Part shown: positions 51,246 through 60,422 of the stretch, one piece after another
Layout of the letters: each line of letters begins with the position of its first letter
Position numbering within the stretch: position 1 is the stretch's first letter
From: an uncultured Eubacteriales bacterium
GTDB lineage: Bacteria; Bacillota; Clostridia; Oscillospirales; CAG-272
Length of the DNA stretch: 64,000 bases
Direction of reading: 5' to 3'
NCBI GenBank assembly: GCA_934402395.1
Contig: CAKRTQ010000010.1
Location: forward strand, 1-64,000
Translations under genes and position numbers: made by a program
Notes under the pieces: model-generated
Seen by the model: the letters and a program-made list of their open reading frames with translations, nothing else
Told to the model about the DNA's origin: nothing
The model's database searches: none

Positions 51246-52387
51246 TTCAAGCCTCCCTCGTCAAATAAAGGTCTGCCGTCAAGAGCCCGCAGACCTATGC
51301 GGAGAGCATCGGCAGCCGTGCGCCGCTCTTCCGCACTGCCTTTCTGCATGATTGGAAGAAGCGTGCGGTAAAGCTCGCCGCGCACGGTAAGATCCTCGGC
51401 AAGCGCTCTGCCGCCCGCAAGCGGCAAAGTGTCATCGGCAACCTCAAGCGAATAAAACCCGCCCGCATCAAGCCCGCGGCGTATCTTCGATACATCGGGA
51501 ATATATTCCGCCTCGGTATCTCCGCCAAGGACCACACGGAGCGACGTCGCGCCCGGCTCGCCGACATCAGCCATTCTGCGCGCTACGGCTGCGGCAGCTT
51601 CGTCATCACTGCCCGCTCCCGCCGCATCGGCACGCACGGTAAGGTAACGGTGGCTGCCCACACGCACGCGGCGTATATCGCTCACGCGCCCCTCTTCAAG
51701 GCAGACGAGCGAAACCGCGCCGAAGCCTTCCTCGTCAAAGCCGCGTCCCTCGGGAAATCCGCAATACGCCGCAACGGTCGATCCGTATGTCGCCGCCTCG
51801 GGCGGGTTATGGATATGTCCGAGCGCGGCGTAGGCAAGTCCGCTGTCGGCAAGCTCGCGCGGAGTCACCGGAGCGTATTTTGAAAGCGGGGAAGTGATAT
51901 CTGCGTGGGCGCAAAGCACCGAGGTGCGCCCCGGACGCGTAAGACTGCCTGCGCCCGTAAGCGGACTCGCATCAAGTCTGTCTGAAGTAAAAGCGTATCC
52001 GAAAACGGTGATCGGTACGCCGGGAAGATCATAAGCCGAAAGCTCCGGCGAGCGGAAAATATAAACGTTTGCGGGAAATGCGGCACGGCGCGATGCCCAT
52101 ACGCTCCCCTCGGTATACGGATCGTGGTTGCCCGGCGAGATCACGACGGGACAGTCGAGCCGCGCCATTGCCGCGCACATTGAGGCAACTGTATCGGGAG
52201 ATATATAGGAACAGTCGAACAGGTCGCCCGCTATCAGCACCGCATCGCACTTTTCATCGGCGGCAAGCTGCATGGTGCGGGAAAACACCGCCGCAAGACC
52301 GCGCCGTCTCTCCTCCGCACGCTCGGGATCGAGCGATGAAAAGGGAGAATCCAGGTGAAAATCACCGCAATGAAGTAATTTCTGCAT
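51242..52387 (-). CDS. YhaO/SbcD-like DNA exonuclease (metallophosphoesterase)
   Basis: A 381-aa calcineurin-like nuclease. Metal-site motifs: CGDFHLDSPF (Asp9, His11), GDLFD, GNHDPY, CAHADIT and GHIHNP, as in SbcD/Mre11/YhaO. It pairs with the downstream ATPase as an Mre11-Rad50 type complex. ATG 52387 (MQKLLHC) follows GAGAG by 5 bases; the frame stays open upstream into galT, which argues against a longer start. Confidence 0.9.
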   Translation of the reverse strand: MQKLLHCGDFHLDSPFSSLDPERAEERRRGLAAVFSRTMQLAADEKCDAVLIAGDLFDCSYISPDTVASMCAAMARLDCPVVISPGNHDPYTEGSVWASRRAAFPANVYIFRSPELSAYDLPGVPITVFGYAFTSDRLDASPLTGAGSLTRPGRTSVLCAHADITSPLSKYAPVTPRELADSGLAYAALGHIHNPPEAATYGSTVAAYCGFPEGRGFDEEGFGAVSLVCLEEGRVSDIRRVRVGSHRYLTVRADAAGAGSDDEAAAAVARRMADVGEPGATSLRVVLGGDTEAEYIPDVSKIRRGLDAGGFYSLEVADDTLPLAGGRALAEDLTVRGELYRTLLPIMQKGSAEERRTAADALRIGLRALDGRPLFDEGGLN

Positions 52388-52406
52388 CATGACTCTCTTT
52401 CGTGCG

Positions 52407-53936
52407 TCAATCGGCTGCTCCGCCGACCGAAACCGCAAAGCGGAGCATTCCCGCACTGTCCTTGAACACGCCCGCATCGCGCAAGACATCCACAAATGTC
52501 GCGCCTACCTCGGCACGCAGCATGGCAAGGGCTTCATCCTCGTCACGAGGCGCAGGATAATTGCCGCGGAACCGCTCAAGCCACGCGGCGTGCTTTCCGC
52601 ACACGGGGTCGGACGCAATGTCCGCGCCGGCGACCATGAGGCTTGCGAGCCGTTCGGTCTCCGCCTTGAGGCGCGAGGGAAGGACCGCAAGTCCCATGAC
52701 CTCGATAAGTCCTATGTTTTCCTTTTTTATATTGTGCTTGTCCGCGTGCGGGTGGAACACTCCCATGGGATATTCGGGTGTGGTCAGATTGTTGCGGAGC
52801 ACAAGGTCAAGCTCATAATCCCCGCCGCGGCGGCGCGCTATCGGAGTTACCGTATTGTGCGGCGTGCCGTCGGTCTCGGCAAACACCCCGGCAACGGGGT
52901 CGCTGTAGCCGCGCCACGCGTCATGAATGACATACGCAAGCGAGAGGAGAGCGTCACGGTCAGCCGAACGCAGGCGTATGACTGACATGGGCCAGCGGAC
53001 GATGCCCGCGCGCACGGAGGGATATCCGCCGAATGAAAGCGGGACAGCTATCGGCGCGCGCGCCATCGGGAACTCGTAGCACCCGCCCTGCATATGGTCG
53101 TGCGTGAGTATCGAGCCGCCGACAATCGGAAGATCGGCGTTTGAGCCGATAAAATAATGCGGCAGAACGGTCACAAAATCCATGAGCCTGCGGAAGGTGG
53201 CGTGCGTTATGCGCATAGGCTCATGCCTTGGCGAAAGAACGATGCAGTGCTCGTTGTAATACACATAGGGCGAGTATTGCATGAACCATTCCTCGCCGCC
53301 TATCGGCAGTGCTATCTGGCGAAGGTTCTGGCGCGCGGGAGCGGTAACGCTTCCGGGGTATCCCACGTTTTCGTGGCAGAGCAGGCAGGCGGGGTAGCCG
53401 CTTTTGGGAGCCGAAAGCGCGGCGGCAATGTCGCGTGGATCCTTTTCGGGCTTTGACATATTTATCGAAATATCAATATCGCCGTATTCGGAGGGAACGC
53501 TCCAGCGCAGGTCGCGCGCCACACGTGCGGCGCGTATGTAGTTTGAATCCCGCGATGTGCGGTAAAAATCGTCGGTCGCAAGGCGGGGAGAGCTGCGCAT
53601 ATCCTCGGCAAAGCGGCGGCTGACCTCGGACGGGCGCGGGGTGAGATGCCCCATGAGGCGCGTGTCGAAATTGTCGCGCGAGGATGCGGTGTCCGGAATC
53701 ACGCCTGCGGCGACAGCGGCATCGCAGAGCGCAATGAGCAAGCGCTCCAGCCTTACCTCGGGCGCATCGTCCGACGGCGCGGTGCGCGGTCGGTCGGAAA
53801 ATGAGGAAATATGCATATCCTCGCATATCGCATTGGCAGCAAAAATGCGGTCGTCGCGGGTAATAAGACCGCGCTCCTCGGCATAGTCGCACAGCGACGC
53901 TATAAGTTCATTCGTATATTCGGTATTCTCAGTCAT
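52407..53936 (-). CDS. galT: UDP-glucose--hexose-1-phosphate uridylyltransferase, class II
   Basis: A 509-aa GalT of the Gram-positive (class II) type: DDRIFAANAI, INMSKPEKDPRDIAAA, LCHENVGYPG, LTHDHMQGGCYEFPMA and the FHPHADKHNIKKENIGLIEVMGLAVLP segment are family blocks. It exchanges UMP between UDP-glucose and galactose-1-phosphate in the Leloir pathway. GGGAG precedes the start and a good promoter lies 40 bases upstream. galK and galE are not in the window. Confidence 0.94.
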   Translation of the reverse strand: MTENTEYTNELIASLCDYAEERGLITRDDRIFAANAICEDMHISSFSDRPRTAPSDDAPEVRLERLLIALCDAAVAAGVIPDTASSRDNFDTRLMGHLTPRPSEVSRRFAEDMRSSPRLATDDFYRTSRDSNYIRAARVARDLRWSVPSEYGDIDISINMSKPEKDPRDIAAALSAPKSGYPACLLCHENVGYPGSVTAPARQNLRQIALPIGGEEWFMQYSPYVYYNEHCIVLSPRHEPMRITHATFRRLMDFVTVLPHYFIGSNADLPIVGGSILTHDHMQGGCYEFPMARAPIAVPLSFGGYPSVRAGIVRWPMSVIRLRSADRDALLSLAYVIHDAWRGYSDPVAGVFAETDGTPHNTVTPIARRRGGDYELDLVLRNNLTTPEYPMGVFHPHADKHNIKKENIGLIEVMGLAVLPSRLKAETERLASLMVAGADIASDPVCGKHAAWLERFRGNYPAPRDEDEALAMLRAEVGATFVDVLRDAGVFKDSAGMLRFAVSVGGAAD

Positions 53937-53974
53937 GGCGGATATCTCCCAAGATAAATATTATCACATAATAC

Positions 53975-54003
53975 ATTATATCACTAAAAGTCCGGGGTGT
54001 AAA
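53975..54003 (-). promoter_or_regulatory. Promoter of galT-yhaO-yhaN
   Basis: Minus strand TTTACA (53998-54003), 17-base spacer, TGA-TATAAT (-10 at 53975-53980). Confidence 0.75.
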
Positions 54004-54098
54004 GAGCAATCGCGGCACGGAAGTATTTTTTTGTCGGATATGATAAGCGGCACCGCCCCGTGAATTTGCGTCATTACGTTTTTATGTCGAATTTACTA

Positions 54099-54127
54099 TT
54101 GACTGTTGCCGGTATTGATGATATAAT
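54099..54127 (+). promoter_or_regulatory. Promoter of the MBL-fold surface protein gene
   Basis: TTGACT (54099-54104), 17-base spacer, TGA-TATAAT (-10 at 54122-54127). Confidence 0.8.
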
Positions 54128-54165
54128 ATTAAAAGCAAAACTGCCGCAATGAAAGGTATACTGAT

Positions 54166-56007
54166 ATGGTAAAACAAAGCACCAAAAAAAGAATAACTCA
54201 GATACTCTGTCTTGTTCTCGCCGCCCTTATGGTAGTAGGCATAATCGTATATGTCGTCACCGATCTTGACGACGGACACGATGATCATGACGGACACGAT
54301 CACGATGATATATCCGCCGATATTACCACCACCGGCACCGCTGCCCCGCAGGACATCCCCGTTCTGCGGGGTGGTTCCGCAGTATGCCGCATCGTGCGTC
54401 CGGATCCAACCACCGAAGGCGTTATAAATGCAGCCGTGGCAATAAGACGCGGCGTTGAATCGGCGACCGGCGTGCTTCCCGAGATCAAGGATGACTTCAT
54501 CATGCCCGGCGAGAGCATCGACCCGGACGCATACGAGATCCTGGTCGGGGAGACCAACCGCCCGGAAAGCAGCACGGTCAGCGTTGAATTTACGAATTAT
54601 GCAACATTTTCTATATCCGTTGTCGGCAATAAGGTCGTGGTACTCGCATCGGATGATTCCGGCTACGCCGCCGCAGCCGAATGGCTTTGCGACAGATTTT
54701 ATCTTTACGCCGACCGCACGGCGGGCGAGCTTACACTGCCCTCCGATCTCTCCTTCAGCGGATCGACGAACCGGATGCTCAATACGCTTCCCCTTTACGC
54801 CACGCGCGGCAAAATAGAACGGCTCTGGGACTGCGGCGACGATTGCAGTATGTACATAATAAGAAATACCGATCCCACCGAATTTGCGGCATACGCCGCG
54901 CCGCTCGCTGAGGCGGGATATGAAAAATATGCCGAAAACCGTATAGGCAACAATCTTTACGCCACCTATACCTCGCCCGACAAAAAGTATGTTCTCAACA
55001 CCGTTTACACAGCGTATGAGAAAAGAACAAGACTCATCATCGAGCCGCTTTCAAAGACCGATCTTCCCACGGTCGAAACCGGCGTGGACAACAGGTGCGG
55101 TCCGGTCACAGTGACACAGGTCGGACTTGAATACCTTTACGATTCGGACAAAACGATCGCGGATTTTCAGATAGGGATGCTCTACATCATCCGCCTGCGT
55201 GACGGACGGTTCATTATCGTTGACGGCGGATACCGCCGCGAAAAGAATCTGAACCTCTTTATGGAGCAGCTCACAAAGCTCGCTCCCGACCCCGAAAACA
55301 TTAAAATCGCGGCATGGATACTCACGCACTCGCACGGAGACCATGTGGGACTTCTCACTCAGCTGACAAATACACCGTCCGCCCTGAAAAAGATAACTGT
55401 CGAGCGGTTCATATACAACTTCCCTTCCCGCAGTCAGTACGAAAAAATGAACGAGAGCTACCCCAACAATGTTTACAGCAGCATCAAAATGTTCCGCGGC
55501 GCCAAAACGGTAAAGGCGCATCCCGGACAGCGCTTTGTCATCGGCGGCGCCGAGATAGAGTATTATTCCACCGTCGAGCTGGTAGCTCCTGCCGACTGCG
55601 ACAACGGCAACACGGTAAGCGCGGTCTTTTCGATCACAGCCGAGGGACAGAAGATAATGTTCCTCGGGGATTCAAGCTCCACGATGACGAACGTGCTTGT
55701 AAAGTGCTACGGCAAGTCGCTCGCATCGGATATAGTCCAGGTCGCGCACCACGGCGCATCGGGCGGAAGCGTTGAGCTTTATGAGAACATCGACATGAAG
55801 GTCGCGCTCTGGCCTCTCGGCGTGTGGGACTACTACAATTACGGAGGTCACGGCAGAAAGAGCGAAACTTGGAACGCGTACTTCTACTCCTCACAGAAGA
55901 TGATGGAGATAATCCTTGCCGGACATTCCGAGCGCACCATAACCCTGCCCTACGAGCCTGCCGCAAAGAGATTCCCGGCGGACAAAGAGGCGGATTATAC
56001 GCCGTAA
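54166..56007 (+). CDS. Membrane-anchored EI-VG module plus metallo-beta-lactamase-fold hydrolase, copy 1
   Basis: A 613-aa protein held by an N-terminal helix (10-31) rather than a lipid. A His/Asp-rich linker (37-48, GHDDHDGHDHDD) may bind metal. The EI-VG module spans about 63-180 (YEILVGETNRPES at 123-135). After a beta-rich middle (200-300) comes an MBL domain with THSHGDH (387-393), GDSS (Asp502) and HHG (528-530), the ComEC-type pattern. It probably hydrolyses an external phosphodiester or similar substrate; this is family-level inference. AAAGG precedes the start. Confidence 0.82.
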   Translation: MVKQSTKKRITQILCLVLAALMVVGIIVYVVTDLDDGHDDHDGHDHDDISADITTTGTAAPQDIPVLRGGSAVCRIVRPDPTTEGVINAAVAIRRGVESATGVLPEIKDDFIMPGESIDPDAYEILVGETNRPESSTVSVEFTNYATFSISVVGNKVVVLASDDSGYAAAAEWLCDRFYLYADRTAGELTLPSDLSFSGSTNRMLNTLPLYATRGKIERLWDCGDDCSMYIIRNTDPTEFAAYAAPLAEAGYEKYAENRIGNNLYATYTSPDKKYVLNTVYTAYEKRTRLIIEPLSKTDLPTVETGVDNRCGPVTVTQVGLEYLYDSDKTIADFQIGMLYIIRLRDGRFIIVDGGYRREKNLNLFMEQLTKLAPDPENIKIAAWILTHSHGDHVGLLTQLTNTPSALKKITVERFIYNFPSRSQYEKMNESYPNNVYSSIKMFRGAKTVKAHPGQRFVIGGAEIEYYSTVELVAPADCDNGNTVSAVFSITAEGQKIMFLGDSSSTMTNVLVKCYGKSLASDIVQVAHHGASGGSVELYENIDMKVALWPLGVWDYYNYGGHGRKSETWNAYFYSSQKMMEIILAGHSERTITLPYEPAAKRFPADKEADYTP

Positions 56008-56020
56008 ACCTAAAATACAG

Positions 56021-56061
56021 AAGGGTGTTGAAAAACTCAATTTGAGTTTTTCAACACCCTT
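56021..56061. terminator. Hairpin of the ACTCA/TGAGT family (copy e)
   Basis: 20-bp stem AAGGGTGTTGAAAAACTCAA (56021-56040) against 56042-56061, between the convergent MBL-protein and DUF1846 genes, 13 bases after one stop and 3 before the other. Confidence 0.75.
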
Positions 56062-56064
56062 CTA

Positions 56065-57549
56065 TTATTTGTGATGCAGTTTTTTGGTCTGATATACAGG
56101 CTCGTATGTAACGTTCACACCGAGCTTTTTAAGCACATTTTCATCGACCTGCGAAAGAATGACGGTCGAATGCGCCTCACAGCCGCGAAGTCCGGCAAGT
56201 TGCTCGGTGGCTTTCTCGGCAGCCGGGGACGTCACCGCGCATACCGAAAGCGCGATAAGCAGCTCGTCGGTGTGCAGACGCGGGTTGTGGTTGCCGAGGT
56301 AGTCGATCTTCAGCTTCTGTATCGGTTCGATTATTGCGGGTGAGATGAGGTTGAGCGAATCGTCGATGCCGGCAAGCGCCTTCAGCGCATTCATGAGCAT
56401 TGCGGAGGTCGCGCCGAGCAGATTTGAGGTCTTGCCGGTAACTATTCTGCCATCGGGAAGCTGGATAGCCGCCGCGGGCGCGCCCGTGGCTTCTTTTTTT
56501 GCCAGCGCCGCGGCTATGACCGGGCGGTCGTCGGCGGAAAGCCCCGCCTGCTTCATCTGTATTTCGTGCTTATAGACTATATCCGCACCGATGTTTCCGC
56601 GCTTCTGTTCGCACAGCGCGGCGTAATAGCGGCGTATTATCTCCTGCTCCGCCGCCGCGCGGACCGCCGCGTCGTCGGTGATGCAGAAGCCAGCCATGTT
56701 CACGCCCATGTCGGTAGGCGATTTGTACGGACATTTTCCGAGTATCATCTCAAGCGTTGCCGAAACGACCGGAAAGATCTCAATGTCGCGGTTGTAATTC
56801 ACCGTTGTTTTGCCGTACGCCTCAAGATGGAACGGGTCTATCATATTTATATCGGCAAGGTCGGTGGTCGCCGCCTCGTATGCGATGTTCACGGGGTGAC
56901 GCAGCGGCAGATTCCACACAGGAAAAGTCTCGAATTTCGCGTAGCCGGATTTTATCCCGCGCGCGTTGTCATTGTATATCTGCGAAAGGCAGACTGCCAT
57001 TTTCCCGCTTCCGGGTCCCGGAGCCGTGACCACGACGAGCGGACGGGTAGTTTCTATCCAGTCGTTTTTTCCGTACCCTTCGGGGCTGATTATTTTTTCC
57101 ACGTTTGAAGGATAGCCCTCTATCGAATAGTGGCGGTATACGGGTATTCCGAGCGCCTTCAGTTTTTCTCTGAAAGCGCGCGCCGCCGGCTGGGATTCAT
57201 ACCTTGTCAGCACCACACTGCCCACAAGCAGTCCGAAATGACGGAAAACGTCGATGAGCCTCAGCACATCCTCATCGTATGTGATGCCGAGGTCGCCGCG
57301 CTTTTTGTTTTTCTCGATATCGCCCGCATTTATGACTATAACGATCTCCGCCTGATCCTTCAGCTCAAGCAGCATACGAAGCTTGCTGTCCGGCTCAAAG
57401 CCCGGCAGCACGCGCGCAGCGTGGTTATCGTCGTACAGCTTGCCGCCGAATTCAAGATAAAGCTTGCCGCCGAACTCCGCTATCCTCTCGCGTATGTGTT
57501 CAGACTGAAGCTTCAGATATTTTCCGTTGTCAAACCCTGTTTTGCCCAT
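56065..57549 (-). CDS. DUF1846 family protein
   Basis: A 494-aa cytoplasmic protein of the DUF1846 family, common in Firmicutes. The start MGKTGFDNGKYLKLQSEHI and the blocks FGGKLYLEFGGKLYDD, VVVTAPGPGSGKMAVCLSQIYND (P-loop-like) and NADTDMGVNMAGF-type TDMGVNMAGF are characteristic. Structures of the family exist but no settled function; the P-loop-like segment suggests nucleotide binding. ATG 57549 follows GAGGGGA. It has its own promoter. Confidence 0.9.
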   Translation of the reverse strand: MGKTGFDNGKYLKLQSEHIRERIAEFGGKLYLEFGGKLYDDNHAARVLPGFEPDSKLRMLLELKDQAEIVIVINAGDIEKNKKRGDLGITYDEDVLRLIDVFRHFGLLVGSVVLTRYESQPAARAFREKLKALGIPVYRHYSIEGYPSNVEKIISPEGYGKNDWIETTRPLVVVTAPGPGSGKMAVCLSQIYNDNARGIKSGYAKFETFPVWNLPLRHPVNIAYEAATTDLADINMIDPFHLEAYGKTTVNYNRDIEIFPVVSATLEMILGKCPYKSPTDMGVNMAGFCITDDAAVRAAAEQEIIRRYYAALCEQKRGNIGADIVYKHEIQMKQAGLSADDRPVIAAALAKKEATGAPAAAIQLPDGRIVTGKTSNLLGATSAMLMNALKALAGIDDSLNLISPAIIEPIQKLKIDYLGNHNPRLHTDELLIALSVCAVTSPAAEKATEQLAGLRGCEAHSTVILSQVDENVLKKLGVNVTYEPVYQTKKLHHK

Positions 57550-57599
57550 TTTCTCGTCCCCTCTTTCCCACCTGAGCTGAAAAATCAAAAATCATGTTT

Positions 57600-57628
57600 A
57601 TTATACACCAAAAAACACCTTATTTCAA
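57600..57628 (-). promoter_or_regulatory. Promoter of the DUF1846 gene
   Basis: Minus strand TTGAAA (57623-57628), 17-base spacer, TATAAT (57600-57605). Confidence 0.75.
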
Positions 57629-57664
57629 CTGTTTTTTTCGGTTTTCGGGGACTTTCGGCACACT

Positions 57665-58510
57665 TTATGTCCTTGCGGTCTTTTTATCGGCTTTCGCCTT
57701 GTACTGTCCCGGCGTAACGCCGAAATTTGCTCTGAATGCCTGAATAAAATAGCTTTCTCCGGAAAAGCCGCAGCTGTAAGCCACCGATGCGATGCTCTCA
57801 TTACCAGAAGCAAGCATACGGCGGGCGTTTGCCAGCCGCAGCTGTATGAGATACTGCTTTACCGAATAGCCGGTAACGCGGCGGAAATCCGAATTGAGCT
57901 TTGAAACGCTCACAAACGCCCTCTCCGCAAGAACGGAGGAGCTTATATCCGTACCGGAATTCGCCGTGATGAAGGCGATGGCATCAAAAATGTAGTCGGA
58001 ATGCGAGCTCATGCGTATCACGTCCCTGCCGGAAATGAGCGGAACGATCAGATCTATCATGCATAGGAGCAGTAGCTTGAGCTGAGTCATATCCCCGGTG
58101 TGCGCACGCATAAGTGAAAGATAAGGCGTAAAACGCCCGAGCATTTCGCGCGAGAGCGGAATGACCGTACATTCGCTGCCGCCGATGACATCGCGCCGCG
58201 TGAGCGCCTCCGGAAATTCCGCCAACGCAGCCGAATCGTAAAACACGACCGAGCTTGCATACCCCTCAGCCGAGGTCGAAAGCGCGTTCGTGCTGTGATA
58301 GCTCCCGCCGCTGTGAAGCACGCACGCAGGACATCGCACACGACAGGTGCTGCCGTTGGAAAATATCTCGCATTCGGCATCGGTGGTTATGAAAAGTATC
58401 TCGTTGTGATCGTGCATATGCACGTGCGCCTGATGAAAGAGACTGCTCGCCAGCTCCTCATAGGCTATATGGCTGTCCTTGGGCAGATATTTGAAGATCT
58501 TCTGTTTCAT
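57665..58510 (-). CDS. AraC-family transcription regulator
   Basis: A 281-aa regulator with an N-terminal cupin-like sensing domain (HVHMHDHNEILFIT, residues about 30-43, typical of AraC sugar sensors) and two C-terminal helix-turn-helix motifs (about 180-275: SSSVLAERAFVSVSKLNSDFRRVTG and SIASVAYSCGFSGESYFIQAFRANFGVTPGQYK). Divergent from the solute-binding lipoprotein gene at 58844, which is a likely target. ATG 58510 (MKQKIFK) is the best start by homology pattern, though the nearest AAAGGA lies about 18 bases away. Confidence 0.88.
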   Translation of the reverse strand: MKQKIFKYLPKDSHIAYEELASSLFHQAHVHMHDHNEILFITTDAECEIFSNGSTCRVRCPACVLHSGGSYHSTNALSTSAEGYASSVVFYDSAALAEFPEALTRRDVIGGSECTVIPLSREMLGRFTPYLSLMRAHTGDMTQLKLLLLCMIDLIVPLISGRDVIRMSSHSDYIFDAIAFITANSGTDISSSVLAERAFVSVSKLNSDFRRVTGYSVKQYLIQLRLANARRMLASGNESIASVAYSCGFSGESYFIQAFRANFGVTPGQYKAKADKKTART

Positions 58511-58675
58511 TGACTTTATGACCGTTCCTTTCTTTGCATCGCATTGTTTTTCTTTGCCTGCAAAAAATCCGGGCAGCAATCTCTGATCCCGAAGGCAGGG
58601 CGGGATCGGGTGCGCCGTACCGGCAGTTGCTCATCCGTTTTACGTCCCGGCATCCTCTTTCCCGCATTTTATCAC
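58511..58675 (-). promoter_or_regulatory. Long leader of the AraC gene
   Basis: About 160 bases separate the predicted transcription start from the AraC start codon. The leader can fold as GATCCC...GGGATC (near 58590-58612) and a smaller stem around CTGC...GCAG. No known riboswitch pattern is recognised. Confidence 0.35.
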
Positions 58676-58704
58676 AAATACGTCTCCGAGTCAACGAGCG
58701 CGGA
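58676..58704 (-). promoter_or_regulatory. Promoter of the AraC gene
   Basis: Minus strand TTGACT (58699-58704), 17-base spacer, TGA-TAAAAT (-10 at 58676-58681). Confidence 0.75.
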
Positions 58705-58797
58705 AACAAAAATATAAAAAATCAATCAAAATTGATGAAAATCGCACCCCGAATGCCGCTTTTTTGTCATTTTCTTATATGAAAAGATCGTATTTAA

Positions 58798-58806
58798 TGA
58801 TACAAT
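58798..58806 (+). promoter_or_regulatory. Extended -10 of the solute-binding lipoprotein gene
   Basis: TGA-TACAAT with no good -35 at 16-18 bases upstream, the pattern of an activator-dependent promoter. The divergent AraC gene is the obvious candidate activator. Confidence 0.5.
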
Positions 58807-58843
58807 AAAATCAACTTAAAAACGCCGCGAAAGGGGTACCACA

Positions 58844-60400
58844 ATGAAAAAAGATTTTATGTCAAAGATCCTCTCAGTGTCGCTTGCGACACTCATGCTC
58901 ATCCCCGCGCTTATCTCATGCGGCAAACCGCAGGACGGAAACGGGACCGATGCGCCCGGCAGCTCCTCCTCCGATACGACTCCCGCCGTGACGCGTCCCA
59001 CCGTAGACGCCGACGGCTACCTTCTTGACAACATTCCCGAAGATCTCGATTTCGGCGGTGAAAAGGTCACCGTGCTTTACTGGCAGGACTCATTCAGCGA
59101 CGAATTCACAGCCGAATCCGGCAACACCGACATCACCCTTGACGCCATTTTCCGCCGCAACAGCGTAGTTGAAGACCGCATAGGCATAAAATACGACTGG
59201 GTAGGCATAAAGGGCAACAACTCAAACCGCAACAATTACATCGACACCGCACAGAACAGCATAAAGACCGACACAAAAGCCTACGACATTCTTGCCGGCT
59301 ACAGTATGTGCATAGCCAACCTTTCCTCGCAGGGACTTCTGCGCGATCTCAACACGGTAAATTACATTGACACCTCAATGCCTTGGTGGCCCGAACGCCT
59401 TGTCAGCGAGGCGACCATCGACGGCAGCCTTTACTTTGCCTCGGGCGACATATCCACCAATATGCTCTGGAGCATGCTCTTCCTTATTTATAATAAGGAC
59501 CTCATGAAGGAACTGAACATGACCGAGGACATGAACCGCCTCGTTGAGGACAAAAAATGGACTCTTTCAAAGCTCGAAGAGATGTGCCGGAACGTTTACG
59601 CCGACAATGACGGCGTTGAAGGAAAATCCGACGGCGACCGCTTCGGCCTTATGACGAGCAACGTTTACAGCGATGCGTTCTTCTTCGGCTGCGGGCTTCA
59701 CACCGTTGAGCTGAACGACAAAAAGCAGCCCATGATATCCGAATCCTTCGGAAGCGAAAAAACGCACGACGTAATAGTGCGCCTGCTGAATCTCTTCGAC
59801 AGCCCCGATGCGCAGCTCTACACCAAAAACTATGGCAACACAACGCAGTTCACACAGAACAACTCGCTGTTTGAAGTCCGCCAGCCCCTTTACATACGCA
59901 AATCGATAGCTCCCACGCAGACGAGCTTCGGCGTTCTTCCCATGCCTCTTTACAACGAGGACCAGCAGAGCTACGTGACCACCATCGGCTTTACATACAC
60001 CCTTTATGCCATCCCGCAGGACACCGACAAGGTGGATGCAGCCGCAGCGACAATAGAATGCCAGGCATCGGAGGCATACCGCAAGACCACTCCCGCGATA
60101 TTTGAGGTCTGCCTCAAGGTGAAGTACGCTTCCGACTTCGAATCGGGACGTATGTTTGACATAATCCGCGACGGAGTCACGTTCGATCTCGGCAGAATGT
60201 TCTGTCTCGACTTTTCAAGCGGCTCGACAAAATACGCGACCTACAACCTCTTCCGTCACTCTCTTGTCAACAAAAAGCCGGAGTGGGCATCCACCTACGC
60301 CGTCGAAAAAACCGCGCTCGAGAGCGATCTTGCAAGAATACTTGACGCATTTGCCGCAGCAAAAAAAATGATCCCGCCTGCCGGACAGAGTAAAGGGTAA
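58844..60400 (+). CDS. Extracellular solute-binding lipoprotein (orphan)
   Basis: A 518-aa lipoprotein, lipobox LISC (Cys26), Ser/Thr/Pro linker to about 55, then a family-1-like binding fold (GEKVTVLYWQDSFSDEF, YDILAGYSMCIANLSSQGLLRDLN, IYNKDLMKELNM, FGVLPMPLYNEDQQSY). It shares plan and C-terminal motifs (TPAIFEVCLKVKYASD) with the two proteins at 32698 and 34302 but is more distant. No permease is adjacent. It is followed 22 bases later by the second MBL lipoprotein gene, so the binding protein and hydrolase are co-expressed. Confidence 0.85.
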   Translation: MKKDFMSKILSVSLATLMLIPALISCGKPQDGNGTDAPGSSSSDTTPAVTRPTVDADGYLLDNIPEDLDFGGEKVTVLYWQDSFSDEFTAESGNTDITLDAIFRRNSVVEDRIGIKYDWVGIKGNNSNRNNYIDTAQNSIKTDTKAYDILAGYSMCIANLSSQGLLRDLNTVNYIDTSMPWWPERLVSEATIDGSLYFASGDISTNMLWSMLFLIYNKDLMKELNMTEDMNRLVEDKKWTLSKLEEMCRNVYADNDGVEGKSDGDRFGLMTSNVYSDAFFFGCGLHTVELNDKKQPMISESFGSEKTHDVIVRLLNLFDSPDAQLYTKNYGNTTQFTQNNSLFEVRQPLYIRKSIAPTQTSFGVLPMPLYNEDQQSYVTTIGFTYTLYAIPQDTDKVDAAAATIECQASEAYRKTTPAIFEVCLKVKYASDFESGRMFDIIRDGVTFDLGRMFCLDFSSGSTKYATYNLFRHSLVNKKPEWASTYAVEKTALESDLARILDAFAAAKKMIPPAGQSKG

Positions 60401-60422
60401 AAAGGGATAAAAGGGGTAAAAA

